Origin: Deltaproteobacteria bacterium
GTDB lineage: Bacteria; Desulfobacterota_D; UBA1144; Nemesobacterales; N074bin48
Assembly (NCBI GenBank): GCA_004356685.1
Contig: SMWS01000124.1
Span: forward strand, 1-8,270
Reading direction: 5' to 3'
Length of the DNA: 8,270 nt
The notes below the pieces were generated by a model. It worked only from the letters and a program-made list of their open reading frames with translations. It had not been told where the DNA came from and did no database searches. A program made the position numbers and the translations under genes. How positions within the stretch are numbered: the first letter of the stretch is position 1; every line of letters begins with the position of its first letter. This document shows positions 7,607 through 8,270 of the stretch, piece after piece.

Positions 7607-7700
7607 TAGACACCTATTTGGACACCTCTTATATAAGATAGTCTTGATTAATCTGATAAATCCTTTGAAATCGTATTACAAATGTTCTAACTAAGGACAT

Positions 7701-8099
7701 TTGGCACTTTTGGCTAGCAGAAGAAAAATATTCATATTCCTGCTTACTGTCTTAACGCTGGTTGTAATTCTCGGATCACTAATGTACCTGGTCGAGGGTG
7801 AGGAAAATGGATTTACGAGTATTCCACAGAGTGTTTACTGGGCTATAGTAACATTTACAACAGTCGGATATGGTGATAAATTACCACAGACTGCAATAGG
7901 CAGAATTATTGCTTCCTTCATTATGATCATAGGTTACAGTATTATTGCGATGCCAACTGGTATTTTCACTGTTGAATTTGCTAATGCTTTTAAAAAAAAT
8001 ATATCCACCCAAGTTTGTATTAATTGTAATTCTGAAGGACATGATACAGATGCGAAATTTTACAAATATTGTGGTTCTATCTTGAATCCAGATTTATAA
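7701..8099 (+). pseudogene. Voltage-gated K+ channel, pore half only (probably decaying gene)
   Basis: The open frame encodes 132 residues equal to the C-terminal half of a bacterial 6TM Kv-type channel. It begins with the S4-S5 linker (LLASRRKI), then S5 (about residues 11-31), the pore loop with selectivity filter TTVGYGD near 53-59, and S6 (about 66-90, IIASFIMIIGYSIIAMPTGIFTVEF). A zinc-ribbon tail CINC...GHDTDAKFYKYCG follows. S1-S4 are missing. Homology runs right to the first codon (TTG at 7701), an in-frame TAA lies at 7692-7694, and the same frame upstream (7641-7691) still resembles S4 and its linker (LKSYYKCSN before the stop). In the tail the third zinc cysteine is Tyr. Together these suggest a 5'-truncated pseudogene. 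A genuine short 2TM channel translated from TTG is possible but less likely, as no convincing Shine-Dalgarno precedes it. Confidence 0.7.
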
Positions 8100-8100
8100 T

Positions 8101-8138
8101 TTATTATTCATTATTGAATCTTAAAGATTTAATAATAA
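8101..8138. terminator. AT-only stem-loop after the channel fragment
   Basis: TTATTATT at 8101-8108 pairs with AATAATAA at 8131-8138, and inside it AATCTT at 8117-8122 pairs with AAGATT at 8124-8129. It begins two bases after the channel stop. The stem is almost all A-T and has no proper U-tract, so terminator function is weakly supported. The remaining bases to 8270 are AT-rich and show no gene on either strand. Confidence 0.2.
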
Positions 8139-8270
8139 TCTGATGATCGAATTAGTATTAATGTTTTTTCTTTAATCGATATAATGAAATGGTTTGTTGA
8201 TAATGTAATTTTAAAATTATGTAATATTGAGAATTATATAATCTATATCATTAGGCTGTGAATTTTAAAA

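Overview
The window looks like the chromosome of an AT-rich bacterium. It carries two divergent housekeeping gene sets and, at the right-hand end, a non-housekeeping stretch. Several traits point loosely to the Bacteroidota/Ignavibacteriota (FCB) side of the tree, although the lineage cannot be fixed from this sequence. These are the UvrA sub-type, with a 'FLADVH..C..C.GKRF' zinc region, the frequent lack of Shine-Dalgarno sequences, TTG starts and TAA-biased stops.

Positions 1-3477, minus strand, read as one tight cluster in the order glyA, nrdR, tatD, pdxA; pdxA runs off the left edge. The glyA stop codon abuts the nrdR start, and 9 and 48 bases separate the next pairs. The cluster combines one-carbon metabolism (SHMT), ribonucleotide reductase control (NrdR), a TatD metal-dependent DNase and PLP synthesis (PdxA; PLP is the SHMT cofactor). 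The theme is nucleotide and cofactor supply. Positions 3478-3683 are the AT-rich divergent control region, which holds a strong SD for glyA and an unexplained perfect 10-base inverted repeat.

Positions 3684-7162, plus strand, hold a HAD-family hydrolase and a full-length uvrA (nucleotide excision repair). They lie 38 bases apart and both use TTG starts.

Positions 7163-7700 contain no convincing protein gene. The part from about 7220 to 7570 is clearly richer in GC than the rest of the intergenic DNA. It is filled with nested, perfectly complementary arms of 6-8 bases, so it is the best candidate here for an undescribed structured RNA, or for the remnant of an RNA-type mobile element. I do not recognise its family. 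Downstream (7701-8099) is the pore half of a 6TM voltage-gated K+ channel. It lacks the voltage sensor and one zinc-ribbon cysteine, and channel-like sequence continues upstream through an in-frame stop, so it is probably a decaying gene. The final 171 bases are AT-rich with one AT-only hairpin and no gene that I can see.
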